Assembly: GCA_017462445.1 (NCBI GenBank)
Contig: JAFTRB010000006.1
Span: forward strand, 1-6,120
From: Clostridia bacterium
GTDB taxonomy: Bacteria > Bacillota_A > Clostridia > Oscillospirales > CAG-272
Direction: 5' to 3'
DNA: 6,120 nucleotides
The position numbers and the translations under genes are program-made. Below the pieces are notes generated by a model. It was not told the origin of the DNA. It did not search any database and saw nothing but the letters and a program-made list of their open reading frames with translations. This document shows, piece by piece, positions 1 to 5,413 of this stretch (position 1 is the stretch's first letter; each line of letters begins with the position of its first letter).

Positions 1-82
1 CAAGGCTTTGGTTGACACCTCATACCAAGATAGACGCGCAAGCGGATATCTTTACTTTCATCCCACTGGAGAAGGCTTAAGT

Positions 83-252
83 GTGGCTTGCCTTCGTTGG
101 GCTGGGCTTGCTCTGTGGGTTATCCCACACGGACCGTCGAGACGCCGGTCCCTACACCACTAACCACTGACCACTGACCACTGAACACTATACTTTGTGG
201 GTTATCCACCACAGCCCGCCCTGACGCCGGTCCCTACAATGGCGGCTTGCCT
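83..252. repeat. Compound intergenic repeat, left copy
   Basis: Non-coding stretch that aligns, with gaps, to about 5130-5282. Shared pieces occur in the same order: tggcttgccttcgttgggct, a GGACCG...CGGTCC inverted repeat (131-151), ccggtccctaca, gaacactatacttt, gggttatc, and a second cgccggtccctacaatggcg. In this copy the left arm of the second inverted repeat has decayed (agcccg instead of ggaccg). Recurrence in a second intergenic region and the lack of a supported reading frame point to a dispersed, structure-forming repeat family. Its function is unknown. Confidence 0.75.
157..184. repeat. 7-bp tandem repeat, four units
   Basis: Four consecutive copies of CCACTGA, the first being CCACTAA, lie inside the left compound repeat. 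The corresponding place in the right copy (about 5200-5212) has no such array, so the number of units differs between copies, as expected of a slippage-prone microsatellite. Confidence 0.85.
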
Positions 253-278
253 TTTTTCAGGGCTCCATCCGGGAGGGA

Positions 279-303
279 GCTCCCGACGGAGTCGGGTGAG
301 GGA
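279..303. repeat. Dispersed hairpin repeat, copy 1
   Basis: The segment contains a perfect inverted repeat, CCCGAC-gga-GTCGGG (282-296), and continues into gtgaggga. The same segment recurs at 5804-5828. Nothing suggests coding. A following T-tract is absent, so it is not an intrinsic terminator. Confidence 0.7.
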
Positions 304-367
304 GAGGGCGCAAGGCTGGGTAATTGTTTAGCCGTAGTGGGCGCAAAGCCTCGGTTACACCTCATCC

Positions 368-404
368 GTCACCCAAAGGTGACACCTTCTCACACTGGAG
401 AAGG
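368..404. repeat. Two adjacent perfect hairpins
   Basis: GTCACC-caaa-GGTGAC (368-383) is immediately followed by CCTTCTC-acactg-GAGAAGG (385-404). Both have perfect arms (6 and 7 bp) and short loops. Neither is followed by a T-run. They are part of the hairpin mosaic that fills the first 600 bp; a related ctggagaagg sequence also occurs near 66-75. Confidence 0.65.
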
Positions 405-432
405 CATAACTATCGCTTGCTCTTGATTGACT

Positions 433-463
433 AGGCTTACAGAGAGGGTACAAGGCTTTTCGC
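433..463. repeat. 31-bp dispersed repeat, copy 1
   Basis: A 31-bp segment starting aggcttacagagaggg matches 5041-5071 at 29 of 31 positions by eye. It lies in gene-free DNA in both places and belongs to the same mosaic of repeats. Confidence 0.7.
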
Positions 464-530
464 TGGCTCCTTCCGTGTTTTGTGCGAGAGCAATGTTTTA
501 TCCTGGCGTGCTATGTTAACACAAAACCCA

Positions 531-549
531 CCTCCCTCCCGGAGGGAGG
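531..549. repeat. Palindromic hairpin repeat, copy 1
   Basis: A 19-bp inverted repeat with 9-bp arms CCTCCCTCC and GGAGGGAGG around a single central C. The identical sequence occurs at 5104-5122. There is no adjacent T-tract. Its GGAGGGAGG arm resembles a ribosome binding site, but no gene follows at a suitable distance. Confidence 0.75.
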
Positions 550-620
550 CTTGGGGGCGCCTTTCCTTTGTCGCTTCTGGGCGCTTTGCGCCAAATTTTG
601 CAAATTCTCCCTTTCGGCTA

Positions 621-649
621 TTGCGTTTTGCTGAAGTGAATGATATAAT
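621..649 (+). promoter_or_regulatory. Putative sigma-A promoter of malQ
   Basis: A perfect -10 hexamer TATAAT (644-649) sits 17 bp downstream of TTGCGT (621-626), a weak -35 match that keeps the TTG. Transcription would start near 656, leaving a leader of about 24 nt before the TTG start of malQ. No operator or cre-like site was recognised around it. Confidence 0.65.
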
Positions 650-679
650 TGAAGAAAAATATTTAGGCAGGACATAGCT

Positions 680-2170
680 TTGAACGATTACAAAAAGAAT
701 TTTGGTTTTTCTCATAAGGCGGGCATTTTGATGCCGATAAGCAGCTTACCCTCAAGGTATGGCATCGGTAGCTTTGGCAGATCCGCCTATAAATTTATAG
801 ATTTTCTCTCCGCCACGGGGCAGAGGTGCTGGCAGGTTCTTCCGCTCAATCCCACCTCCTACGGTGACAGCCCCTACCAGTCGCCTTCCTCGGTGGCAGG
901 CAACCCCTATTTTATCGATTTGGACACGCTTGGGGAGGAGGGGCTTCTTACAAGCGAGGAGCTTAAGAGCTTCCGCCACGATACCGAGAGGGTTGACTAC
1001 GGCTGGCTTTTCGAGAACAGGTATCGGGCGCTCCGTCTTGCCTACTCTCGTTTTAAGCCGAGCGCGGAATACCGCCGTTTTCTTCGCACGGGTGACGCTT
1101 GGCTCTCGGATTACGCGCTGTTTATGGCGTTGAAGGTGGAGCATTCCTACGCCTCCTGGACAAGCTGGCAGGAGGAGCATCGCGACTATAAGAAGGCGAA
1201 GGAAAATTCCTCGCTCTATGAAAAAGAGATGGGATTTTGGATGTGGGTCCAGTATGAGTTCCACCGCGGCTGGCGCGCTCTGCTCGACTACGCGCATAAG
1301 AAAGGAATTCTCGTCATTGGAGATATGCCCATATATGTTGCCCACGATAGTATGGATGTCTGGGCAAATCCCGAGCAGTTCCTTCTTGACGGTGACTATA
1401 ATCCCATCGAGGTAGCCGGCTGTCCTCCCGACGGCTTCTCGCCCGACGGTCAGCTCTGGGGTAATCCCATTTACAATTGGGAGAGAATGGAAAAGGAGGG
1501 CTTTGCCTGGTGGCTTGACAGAGTCGGCGAGGCATTCAAGCTCTATGACATTTTACGCATAGACCATTTCCGCGGCTTTGCAGGCTATTACAGCATACCC
1601 TACGGCGACACCACCGCAAGGGGCGGCAGGTGGAACAGCGCGCCGGGCATCGAGCTGTTCAGAAAAGTGCGAAAGACCTACCCCCGTGCTAAGATAATCG
1701 CCGAGGACCTGGGCTTTATTACCGATGATGTGCGCGAGCTTCTTCGCGTCAGCGGCTTCCCCGGAATGAAGATGCTGCAGTTCGCCTTCTTTGAGGAGAA
1801 TAACGAGTATCTGCCGAGAACCTATACCACAAAAAACTGCGTCGTTTATCCCGCCTCCCACGATTCGGATTGCATTCGCTCCTGGATCTCGGGGCTGGAG
1901 GGCGAGGCGAGGGCGAGATTTAACCGCGAGTGTCAGCGCAGGGTGGGGCAGAGCCGTGTCTATGACCTTATCGAGCTTGCCCTCGGCAGTATAGCGAACC
2001 TGGCGGTTGTGCCGATGCAGGACTATCTCGCATTAACCAACAGGGAGGGCAGAATGAACACTCCCTCCACCGCCTGCGACAACTGGACCTGGAGGCTTAG
2101 CAAGCGTTATGACACCCCCGCCCTACGCGAGAGGATAACCGCGCTTGTAAAGAGGACAAAAAGGGGTTAA
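680..2170 (+). CDS. malQ: 4-alpha-glucanotransferase (amylomaltase), GH77
   Basis: The enzyme cuts an alpha-1,4-glucan and transfers the glucosyl segment to another glucan or glucose, in cytosolic maltodextrin and glycogen metabolism. The product has 496 residues, full length for bacterial DPE1/MalQ (about 500). Visible motifs in order: the N-terminal PISSLPSRYGIGSFG; LPLNPT..GDSPYQSPS near 55-70; GDMPIYVAHDS from 214; the loop GCPPDGFSPDGQLWGNP from 247; the nucleophile D295 in LRIDHFRG; the acid/base E342 in IIAEDLG; and the third carboxylate D395 in ASHDSD. These three match D293, E340 and D395 of the Thermus enzyme. The ASHDSD context differs from the usual GTHDND. The start is TTG, supported by AGGCAGGA at 665-672, about 7 nt upstream, and by homology beginning soon after. 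There is no signal peptide. No other maltodextrin gene is adjacent, and codon third positions are mostly G or C. Confidence 0.96.
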   Translation: MNDYKKNFGFSHKAGILMPISSLPSRYGIGSFGRSAYKFIDFLSATGQRCWQVLPLNPTSYGDSPYQSPSSVAGNPYFIDLDTLGEEGLLTSEELKSFRHDTERVDYGWLFENRYRALRLAYSRFKPSAEYRRFLRTGDAWLSDYALFMALKVEHSYASWTSWQEEHRDYKKAKENSSLYEKEMGFWMWVQYEFHRGWRALLDYAHKKGILVIGDMPIYVAHDSMDVWANPEQFLLDGDYNPIEVAGCPPDGFSPDGQLWGNPIYNWERMEKEGFAWWLDRVGEAFKLYDILRIDHFRGFAGYYSIPYGDTTARGGRWNSAPGIELFRKVRKTYPRAKIIAEDLGFITDDVRELLRVSGFPGMKMLQFAFFEENNEYLPRTYTTKNCVVYPASHDSDCIRSWISGLEGEARARFNRECQRRVGQSRVYDLIELALGSIANLAVVPMQDYLALTNREGRMNTPSTACDNWTWRLSKRYDTPALRERITALVKRTKRG

Positions 2171-2172
2171 TG

Positions 2173-2225
2173 GCGCAAAATTGCGCATACGGTACAGAAA
2201 AAACGGACATACGCCCCTGTGGGGC
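2173..2225. other. Two inverted repeats between malQ and the next gene
   Basis: GCGCAAA-ATTGCGC (2173-2186, almost no loop) follows the malQ stop by 2 bp. GCCCC-TGT-GGGGC (2213-2225) directly abuts the AGGAG ribosome binding site (2226-2230) of the downstream gene. Neither has a T-tract, so transcription from malQ may read through. The second hairpin could affect access of ribosomes to the start site, but that is inference. Confidence 0.4.
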
Positions 2226-2237
2226 AGGAGATAAGCT

Positions 2238-2924
2238 ATGCAAAATAATGTCGAGCAAGATTATAGTATAGATTCGATAGAGGATGGTTGCTCTGTCACT
2301 ATTGAAACTCCCGAAGGAAGCAAAAAATATAAGGTTGATGTGGAAAATCGCAAGTATCAGCAGTCTTGGATAGGCAAGAGTGTTGGAGATGTTATTAATC
2401 TGCCTTCAACGCCTCGGGGTGGGATAATAGTGTCAATTGAAAAAAAGGCTCCGCCTATACCACCGGATCCTCCAATACCAATTGATCCGCCACCGCCTAG
2501 AACTCCCGGGCGAGGACCTCTGCCAAGGTTGACACAAGCCGAGCTTTTGCAAAAGTTTAGAAATGTTAACATTAACAGAGGGGTAAGCTCAAATGAAGCA
2601 AGGATGGTTTTGATTTCGGTTGTTCCATTGAGAGGCTATATTAGCTTCGCTTATCACGACGGCTGGATAGGCGAGAGCGATGAGATGTTTGTATTTTCCG
2701 GTGAGGGGATGTATGGTGACCAAGTGATTACCCCTGCAAATAGGGAGCTAATGGATGCCAAAATCACGAAAAAGCCAATCTTTATTTTCACCAAATTCAC
2801 CGACAATGAATTCTATTATCAAGGCGAGTTTGAGTGCTACGACTTCACAACCCGAAAATTGCCCGATGCGAACGGAAAATTACGCAATGAGTTTAGGTTT
2901 ATCTTGAAAAAAGTGGGCAGATAG
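2238..2924 (+). CDS. GreA-C-like / SRA-like domain protein, function unknown
   Basis: A 228-residue protein with no signal peptide or membrane segment. Residues about 10-70 resemble the C-terminal domain of GreA-type factors: a strand-rich stretch, then WIGKSVGDVINLP, comparable to the GreA LLGKKVGD.. block. Residues 71-97 form a linker with 14 prolines. Residues about 105-228 resemble the small SRA/YDG-like domain seen in McrA-type modified-DNA endonucleases: YHDGWIGESDEMFVFSGEG, then GDQ, ANREL, PIFIF, YYQGEFE and a terminal EFRFILKK strand. In those enzymes an HNH domain usually accompanies it; here the protein ends with the SRA-like part. The start is fixed by AGGAG at 2226-2230 with 7-nt spacing. 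Codons are visibly richer in A/T than in malQ, suggesting a different origin. It lies 13 bp before the deformylase-like gene. Domain calls are by pattern recognition and are moderately sure; a role as a modified-DNA reader is inference. Confidence 0.75.
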   Translation: MQNNVEQDYSIDSIEDGCSVTIETPEGSKKYKVDVENRKYQQSWIGKSVGDVINLPSTPRGGIIVSIEKKAPPIPPDPPIPIDPPPPRTPGRGPLPRLTQAELLQKFRNVNINRGVSSNEARMVLISVVPLRGYISFAYHDGWIGESDEMFVFSGEGMYGDQVITPANRELMDAKITKKPIFIFTKFTDNEFYYQGEFECYDFTTRKLPDANGKLRNEFRFILKKVGR

Positions 2925-2937
2925 GTGGGGTGCAAAT

Positions 2938-3363
2938 ATGATTAAGGAACTAATCCACGACCCGATATGTTTGGCGCTGCGGAGCGAGACGGCAACAAAG
3001 GACGATATCAGAATAGCCGAGGACCTTTTGGATACGCTTAGGGCGCACCGAGAGGGCTGCGTCGGTATGGCGGCGAATATGATTGGAGAGAGAAAGAGGA
3101 TAATTGCCTTCCTTGACGAGAGCGGTAAAGAGCCCTGCTATTCTGTGATGCTCAACCCGGAGATCCTGTCGCGCGAGGGGATATACGAAGCCGAGGAGGG
3201 CTGTCTCTCTCTTTTGGGCGGACCGCGCAAATGTAAGCGCTACCGCGCCATCCGTGTTAAATTTCAGACGGTTGATATGAAAAATCGCACAAAGGTCTAC
3301 ACCGGCTGGACCGCCCAGATTATCCAGCACGAGATCGACCATTGCAACGGAATTTTGATTTAG
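2938..3363 (+). CDS. Peptide-deformylase-like protein, short clostridial type
   Basis: Peptide deformylases remove the formyl group from the N-terminal methionine of new proteins, using a metal held by one Cys and two His. In this 141-residue protein motif II is intact (E87-G-C89-L-S-L), as is motif III (Q130-H131-E132-I-D-H135), so the metal ligands C89, H131 and H135 and the catalytic E132 are present. Motif I, normally GxGxAAxQ, reads CVGMAANM, with M48 where the oxyanion-stabilising Gln is expected and C41 in place of the first Gly. The protein stops soon after motif III and lacks the C-terminal helix of the 169-residue E. coli enzyme. A similar MAANMIG subtype is, to my knowledge, common in Clostridia and annotated as deformylase. 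The ribosome binding site AGGTGGGG (2923-2930) overlaps the upstream stop codon, suggesting coupling. No fmt is adjacent. Activity may be altered, so the symbol def is withheld. Confidence 0.88.
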   Translation: MIKELIHDPICLALRSETATKDDIRIAEDLLDTLRAHREGCVGMAANMIGERKRIIAFLDESGKEPCYSVMLNPEILSREGIYEAEEGCLSLLGGPRKCKRYRAIRVKFQTVDMKNRTKVYTGWTAQIIQHEIDHCNGILI

Positions 3364-3368
3364 GTAAA

Positions 3369-3387
3369 GTAAATAACTATTTACATA
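3369..3387. promoter_or_regulatory. Palindromic element upstream of paralog 1
   Basis: GTAAATA-AC-TATTTAC (3369-3384) is a perfect inverted repeat with 7-bp arms. The 17-mer aaataactatttacata (3371-3387) recurs exactly at 3984-4000, before the second paralog. It ends 18 bp before the ATG and just upstream of the ribosome binding site AAGGAGG (3394-3400). CATAAT (3384-3389) could serve as a -10 box, but no good -35 is seen. It is a candidate operator, possibly for autoregulation. Confidence 0.55.
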
Positions 3388-3405
3388 ATCCGGAAGGAGG
3401 AGCAA

Positions 3406-3972
3406 ATGACCGAGCTTGAAAGGGTTGCCTATGCCAAGGAGTATATTCATAAATTGGCAAGCGGCTTTAGTCCCTTTGACGGTAAGCCGATTGAGGCGGA
3501 GAGCCTATTTAATAATGTCCGCATTTCCAGATGTCTCTTTTTTGTCTCGGATGTGTTGCGCCAATACCTTGAGGCGCGGAAGGCTCCCGGGGCAAGAACG
3601 GCCAGACTGACAAGGAAGCAGCCCTTCGAGGTTAGTCAAGGGGATATTGAGAGCTTTGTTTATTCGACTGCTCCGGTCGGCACGGCAAGGCTTGCCAAGT
3701 GGATTAATCGCCTGATTGACCGCAAGCGGGTGACAAAAATCTCTTATACTCAAATCAACCTATGGCTGACTATCCGCGGCTATCTCGTTTTTCATCCTGA
3801 GGAGAAGGCCAGAGGCTACTATACCCCGACAGAAAAGGGCGAGGAGCTGGGCTGTATTTTTGACACGGTACCCACTGAACATGGGTATACAGTCAGGAGA
3901 ATCCTGCTTGACAGGGGCGCGCAAATGCTGGTTGTTAATAACTGCAATGAAATTGCGAAGCTTGTTTTTTAA
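3406..3972 (+). CDS. Conserved hypothetical protein, tandem paralog 1
   Basis: A 188-residue soluble protein of unknown function. The first 53 residues match the next gene at about 32 of 53 positions, including MTELE, the block NNVRISRC.FFVSD.LRQ (36-53) and the spacing between them. A basic, variable segment follows (about 55-72). Residues about 93-140 look like a winged-helix-type region: two helices, then ISYTQINLWLTIRGYLVF, then a turn ending in PTEKGEELG (131-139), a pattern also seen in phage antirepressor-like proteins. The tail, GAQMLVVNN, differs from the AQAFIVDN of paralog 2. The start is clear: AAGGAGG at 3394-3400, 5 nt before the ATG. It lies 42 bp after the deformylase-like gene, with a palindrome in the gap. 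DNA binding is inference; no catalytic motif was recognised. Confidence 0.85.
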   Translation: MTELERVAYAKEYIHKLASGFSPFDGKPIEAESLFNNVRISRCLFFVSDVLRQYLEARKAPGARTARLTRKQPFEVSQGDIESFVYSTAPVGTARLAKWINRLIDRKRVTKISYTQINLWLTIRGYLVFHPEEKARGYYTPTEKGEELGCIFDTVPTEHGYTVRRILLDRGAQMLVVNNCNEIAKLVF

Positions 3973-3981
3973 TAGCAAAAA

Positions 3982-4000
3982 GCAAATAACTATTTACATA
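3982..4000. promoter_or_regulatory. Palindromic element upstream of paralog 2
   Basis: The 17-mer aaataactatttacata (3984-4000) is identical to the one before paralog 1. The wider palindrome (3982-3997) begins GCAAATA instead of GTAAATA, so one arm position is mismatched. It ends 22 bp before the chosen ATG. Sequence around it differs from the first copy, which argues for selection on the element or for a recent duplication whose edges have diverged. Confidence 0.55.
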
Positions 4001-4022
4001 TTTACAGACTGGAGAAATGAAA

Positions 4023-4568
4023 ATGACAGAGCTTGAAAAGATTGCGTATGCCAGGAGCTTTATAGATAAGCTTGCAAATGGCATTAATCCCCTTGATGAT
4101 ACCCCGATAGCCGACACGGATATTGCGAACAATATCCGCATCTCGCGTTGCTTCTTCTTTGTCAGCGATATCCTGCGCCAGGTTGTGGAGAACGGTGGCG
4201 TAGAAAAGCCCAAGAAGGTAAAAAGGGGACAGTTTTCTATTCTGCCCGAGCAGCTTATGCGCTTTGAATACTCCGACGCGCCCATATCGCTCACCGATAT
4301 CACCGAGAGAATAAATGCGCTTGTTGATACCTCGCTTGTCAAGAAGCTCTCCTACAAGCAAATTGCGGGCTGGCTCGTAGAGAACGGCATTCTTGAGATA
4401 AGCAGCTTTAATACTCAGCCTGTCAAGGTCCCCACCTCTGACGGCGAAATGCTCGGCATTACACTTGAGCACCGCTCGGGCTACCGCGGCGAATACATCG
4501 CAGTGATGTACAACAGACAAGCCCAAGCCTTTATCGTCGACAACCTCGAGGCAATCCTCGCACAGTGA
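4023..4568 (+). CDS. Conserved hypothetical protein, tandem paralog 2
   Basis: A 181-residue soluble protein, paralogous to the preceding gene. Shared features are MTELE, NNIRISRCFFFVSDILRQ (36-53), the central KLSYKQIAGWLVENGIL and PTSDGEMLGI (127-136), then a hydrophobic tail RQAQAFIVDNLEAI. From memory, proteins with this layout are widespread in Clostridia and unnamed; I do not know their function. The start at 4023 is preferred over an in-frame ATG at 4017 because it aligns with paralog 1 and places GGAG (4011-4014) 8 nt upstream rather than 2. The winged-helix-like reading of residues about 88-136 is inference. The two genes are separated by 50 bp, and no gene follows on this strand for at least 1.2 kb, so this ends the cluster. 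Confidence 0.87.
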   Translation: MTELEKIAYARSFIDKLANGINPLDDTPIADTDIANNIRISRCFFFVSDILRQVVENGGVEKPKKVKRGQFSILPEQLMRFEYSDAPISLTDITERINALVDTSLVKKLSYKQIAGWLVENGILEISSFNTQPVKVPTSDGEMLGITLEHRSGYRGEYIAVMYNRQAQAFIVDNLEAILAQ

Positions 4569-4572
4569 GGGC

Positions 4573-4589
4573 TCTCGTGAAAAGCGAGA
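4573..4589 (+). other. Hairpin just after paralog 2
   Basis: TCTCGT and GCGAGA pair (one G-U) around a gaaaa loop, 4 bp after the stop codon. It is well placed for a 3' end, but only a mixed sequence follows (atgtcaacctatttg) with no clear T-tract, so it is a weak or atypical terminator candidate. Confidence 0.35.
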
Positions 4590-4658
4590 ATGTCAACCTA
4601 TTTGTCCAAAAATGTTGCAAATTTCAAACGGAGTGGAGTCGAAGGATCTCCTGAAAGG

Positions 4659-4779
4659 GTGAAGTTTGCGTCGCAAGTGAAGTTTTGCCCCTCGGCAAAG
4701 TGAAGTTTCTATCGAAGTGAAGTTTTGCCCCTCGGCAAAGTGAAGTTTCTATCGAAGTGAAGTTTTGCCCTTCGGCAAA
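4659..4779. repeat. Micro-hairpin tandem array, copy 1
   Basis: Six modules each start gtgaagttt and close with a small stem-loop. Module 1 (4659-4676) has stem TTGC/GCAA. Modules 2, 4 and 6 (4677-4699, 4717-4739, 4757-4779) have TTTGCC/GGCAAA with loops CCTC, CCTC and CTTC. Modules 3 and 5 (4700-4716, 4740-4756) have TTTC/GAA. The alternation gives a 40-bp period. A second array at 5841-5921 has four modules in the same order with loop TTAT. Stems are conserved while loops vary, so the structure appears to be what is kept. There is no spacer diversity, so it is not CRISPR. Upstream, 4631-4650 repeats the sequence at 4827-4846. Confidence 0.9.
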
Positions 4780-4807
4780 GTGAGTTGTTATAGGAACGCC
4801 CTCGACC

Positions 4808-4983
4808 TGTCATCCTGAGCGGAAAGGAGTGGAGTCGAAGGATCTCTTTCTTCGGTAGCAAAAAGTAACAAAAGGATAGGTTGGCTATAATCCTTGCTAG
4901 ATCCCTTCGTCACTTCGTTCCTCGGCTTTGCTCCGCCTGCGCTGCGCAAAGCTTCGACTCGCATTTGCTCGCTCAGGGTGACA
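4808..4983. mobile_element. MITE-like inverted-repeat element, complete
   Basis: A 176-bp element bounded by TGTCATCCTGAGCG (4808-4821) and CGCTCAGGGTGACA (4970-4983), complementary at 13 of 14 positions. Subterminal parts also pair (gagtcgaaggatct near 4828-4844 with agatcccttcg near 4900 and cttcgactcgc near 4952), so the whole folds into a long branched hairpin. A central AAGGAT...ATCCTT hairpin lies at about 4872-4895. There is no transposase. A second copy begins at 5949. No clear target-site duplication could be assigned, so mobility is inferred from shape and copy number. Confidence 0.75.
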
Positions 4984-5040
4984 CGGCCGGGCTCGCCTTG
5001 TGGGTACAAGGCTTGGGATGTGGCTTTCTTTTGTTGAACA

Positions 5041-5291
5041 AGGCTTACAGAGAGGGCACAGGGCTTTTCGCGCTCTCCCTTCGTCACTCACAGGCTCGTG
5101 CCACCTCCCTCCCGGAGGGAGGCATTAATGTGGCTTGCCTTCGTTGGGCTAGACATGCTCTGTGGGTGCCCAACACGGACCGTCGAGGACGCCGGTCCCT
5201 ACAATACAGAACACTATACTTTCCGGGTTATCTTACACGGACCGCCCTAACGCCGGTCCCTACAATGGCGGCTTGCCTTCGTTGGGCTTGG
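5041..5291. repeat. Compound intergenic repeat, right copy
   Basis: The stretch carries the same modules as the first 550 bp in a different arrangement: the 31-bp repeat (5041-5071), the CCTCCCTCC palindrome (5104-5122), the tggcttgccttcgttgggct block (5131 on, again near 5272), and two GGACCG...CGGTCC inverted repeats (5177-5198 and 5239-5259). Both inverted repeats are intact here, whereas the second is decayed in the left copy. A 153-codon open frame crosses it but is made of repeat sequence and is not accepted as a gene. Confidence 0.75.
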
Positions 5292-5378
5292 CCTGCTCTT
5301 GGTAGACATAATTCTTGCATATATGCGCAATCCTTCAAATAGACAATCCAGAAAGCCCCTATGATTTTTCAAAAGGGG

Positions 5379-5407
5379 TTGACAAGCAAAAGATTTTAAT
5401 ATATAAT
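5379..5407 (+). promoter_or_regulatory. Consensus sigma-A promoter of the T-box leader
   Basis: TTGACA (5379-5384) and TATAAT (5402-5407) are both perfect and separated by exactly 17 bp, with an A/T-rich spacer. The start point would be near 5413-5414, just before the T-box stem I. An inverted repeat CCCCT...AGGGG (5356-5360 with 5374-5378) touches the -35 box and could be an operator or a terminator remnant. Confidence 0.93.
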
Positions 5408-5413
5408 AGTTGC

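Noticed and set aside
437..715. 92-codon open frame on the - strand and a 65-codon frame opposite it
   Set aside because: They cross palindromic repeats and the malQ promoter and start, and neither has a credible start signal.
752..1345. 197-codon open frame antisense to malQ
   Set aside because: It is a shadow of the GC-rich codon pattern in malQ, which has intact catalytic motifs on the + strand.
2173..2186. Intrinsic terminator after malQ
   Set aside because: The palindrome has almost no loop and no T-tract follows.
4017..4022. Start of paralog 2 at the upstream ATG (4017)
   Set aside because: GGAG would be only 2 nt away, and alignment with paralog 1 begins at the ATG at 4023.
4002..4526. 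174-codon open frame antisense to paralog 2
   Set aside because: The + strand frame is supported by its paralog and by a ribosome binding site; the antisense frame has neither.
3406..4568. Toxin-antitoxin pair
   Set aside because: The two genes are paralogs of similar size; neither shows a toxin motif, so a toxin-antitoxin relationship has no support.
4659..4779. CRISPR array
   Set aside because: The 40-bp period arises from two alternating hairpin modules with no unique spacers, and no cas genes are nearby.
4881..5342. 153-codon open frame on the + strand
   Set aside because: It is made of dispersed repeats (right half of the MITE-like element and the compound repeat), has no ribosome binding site and no protein-like composition.
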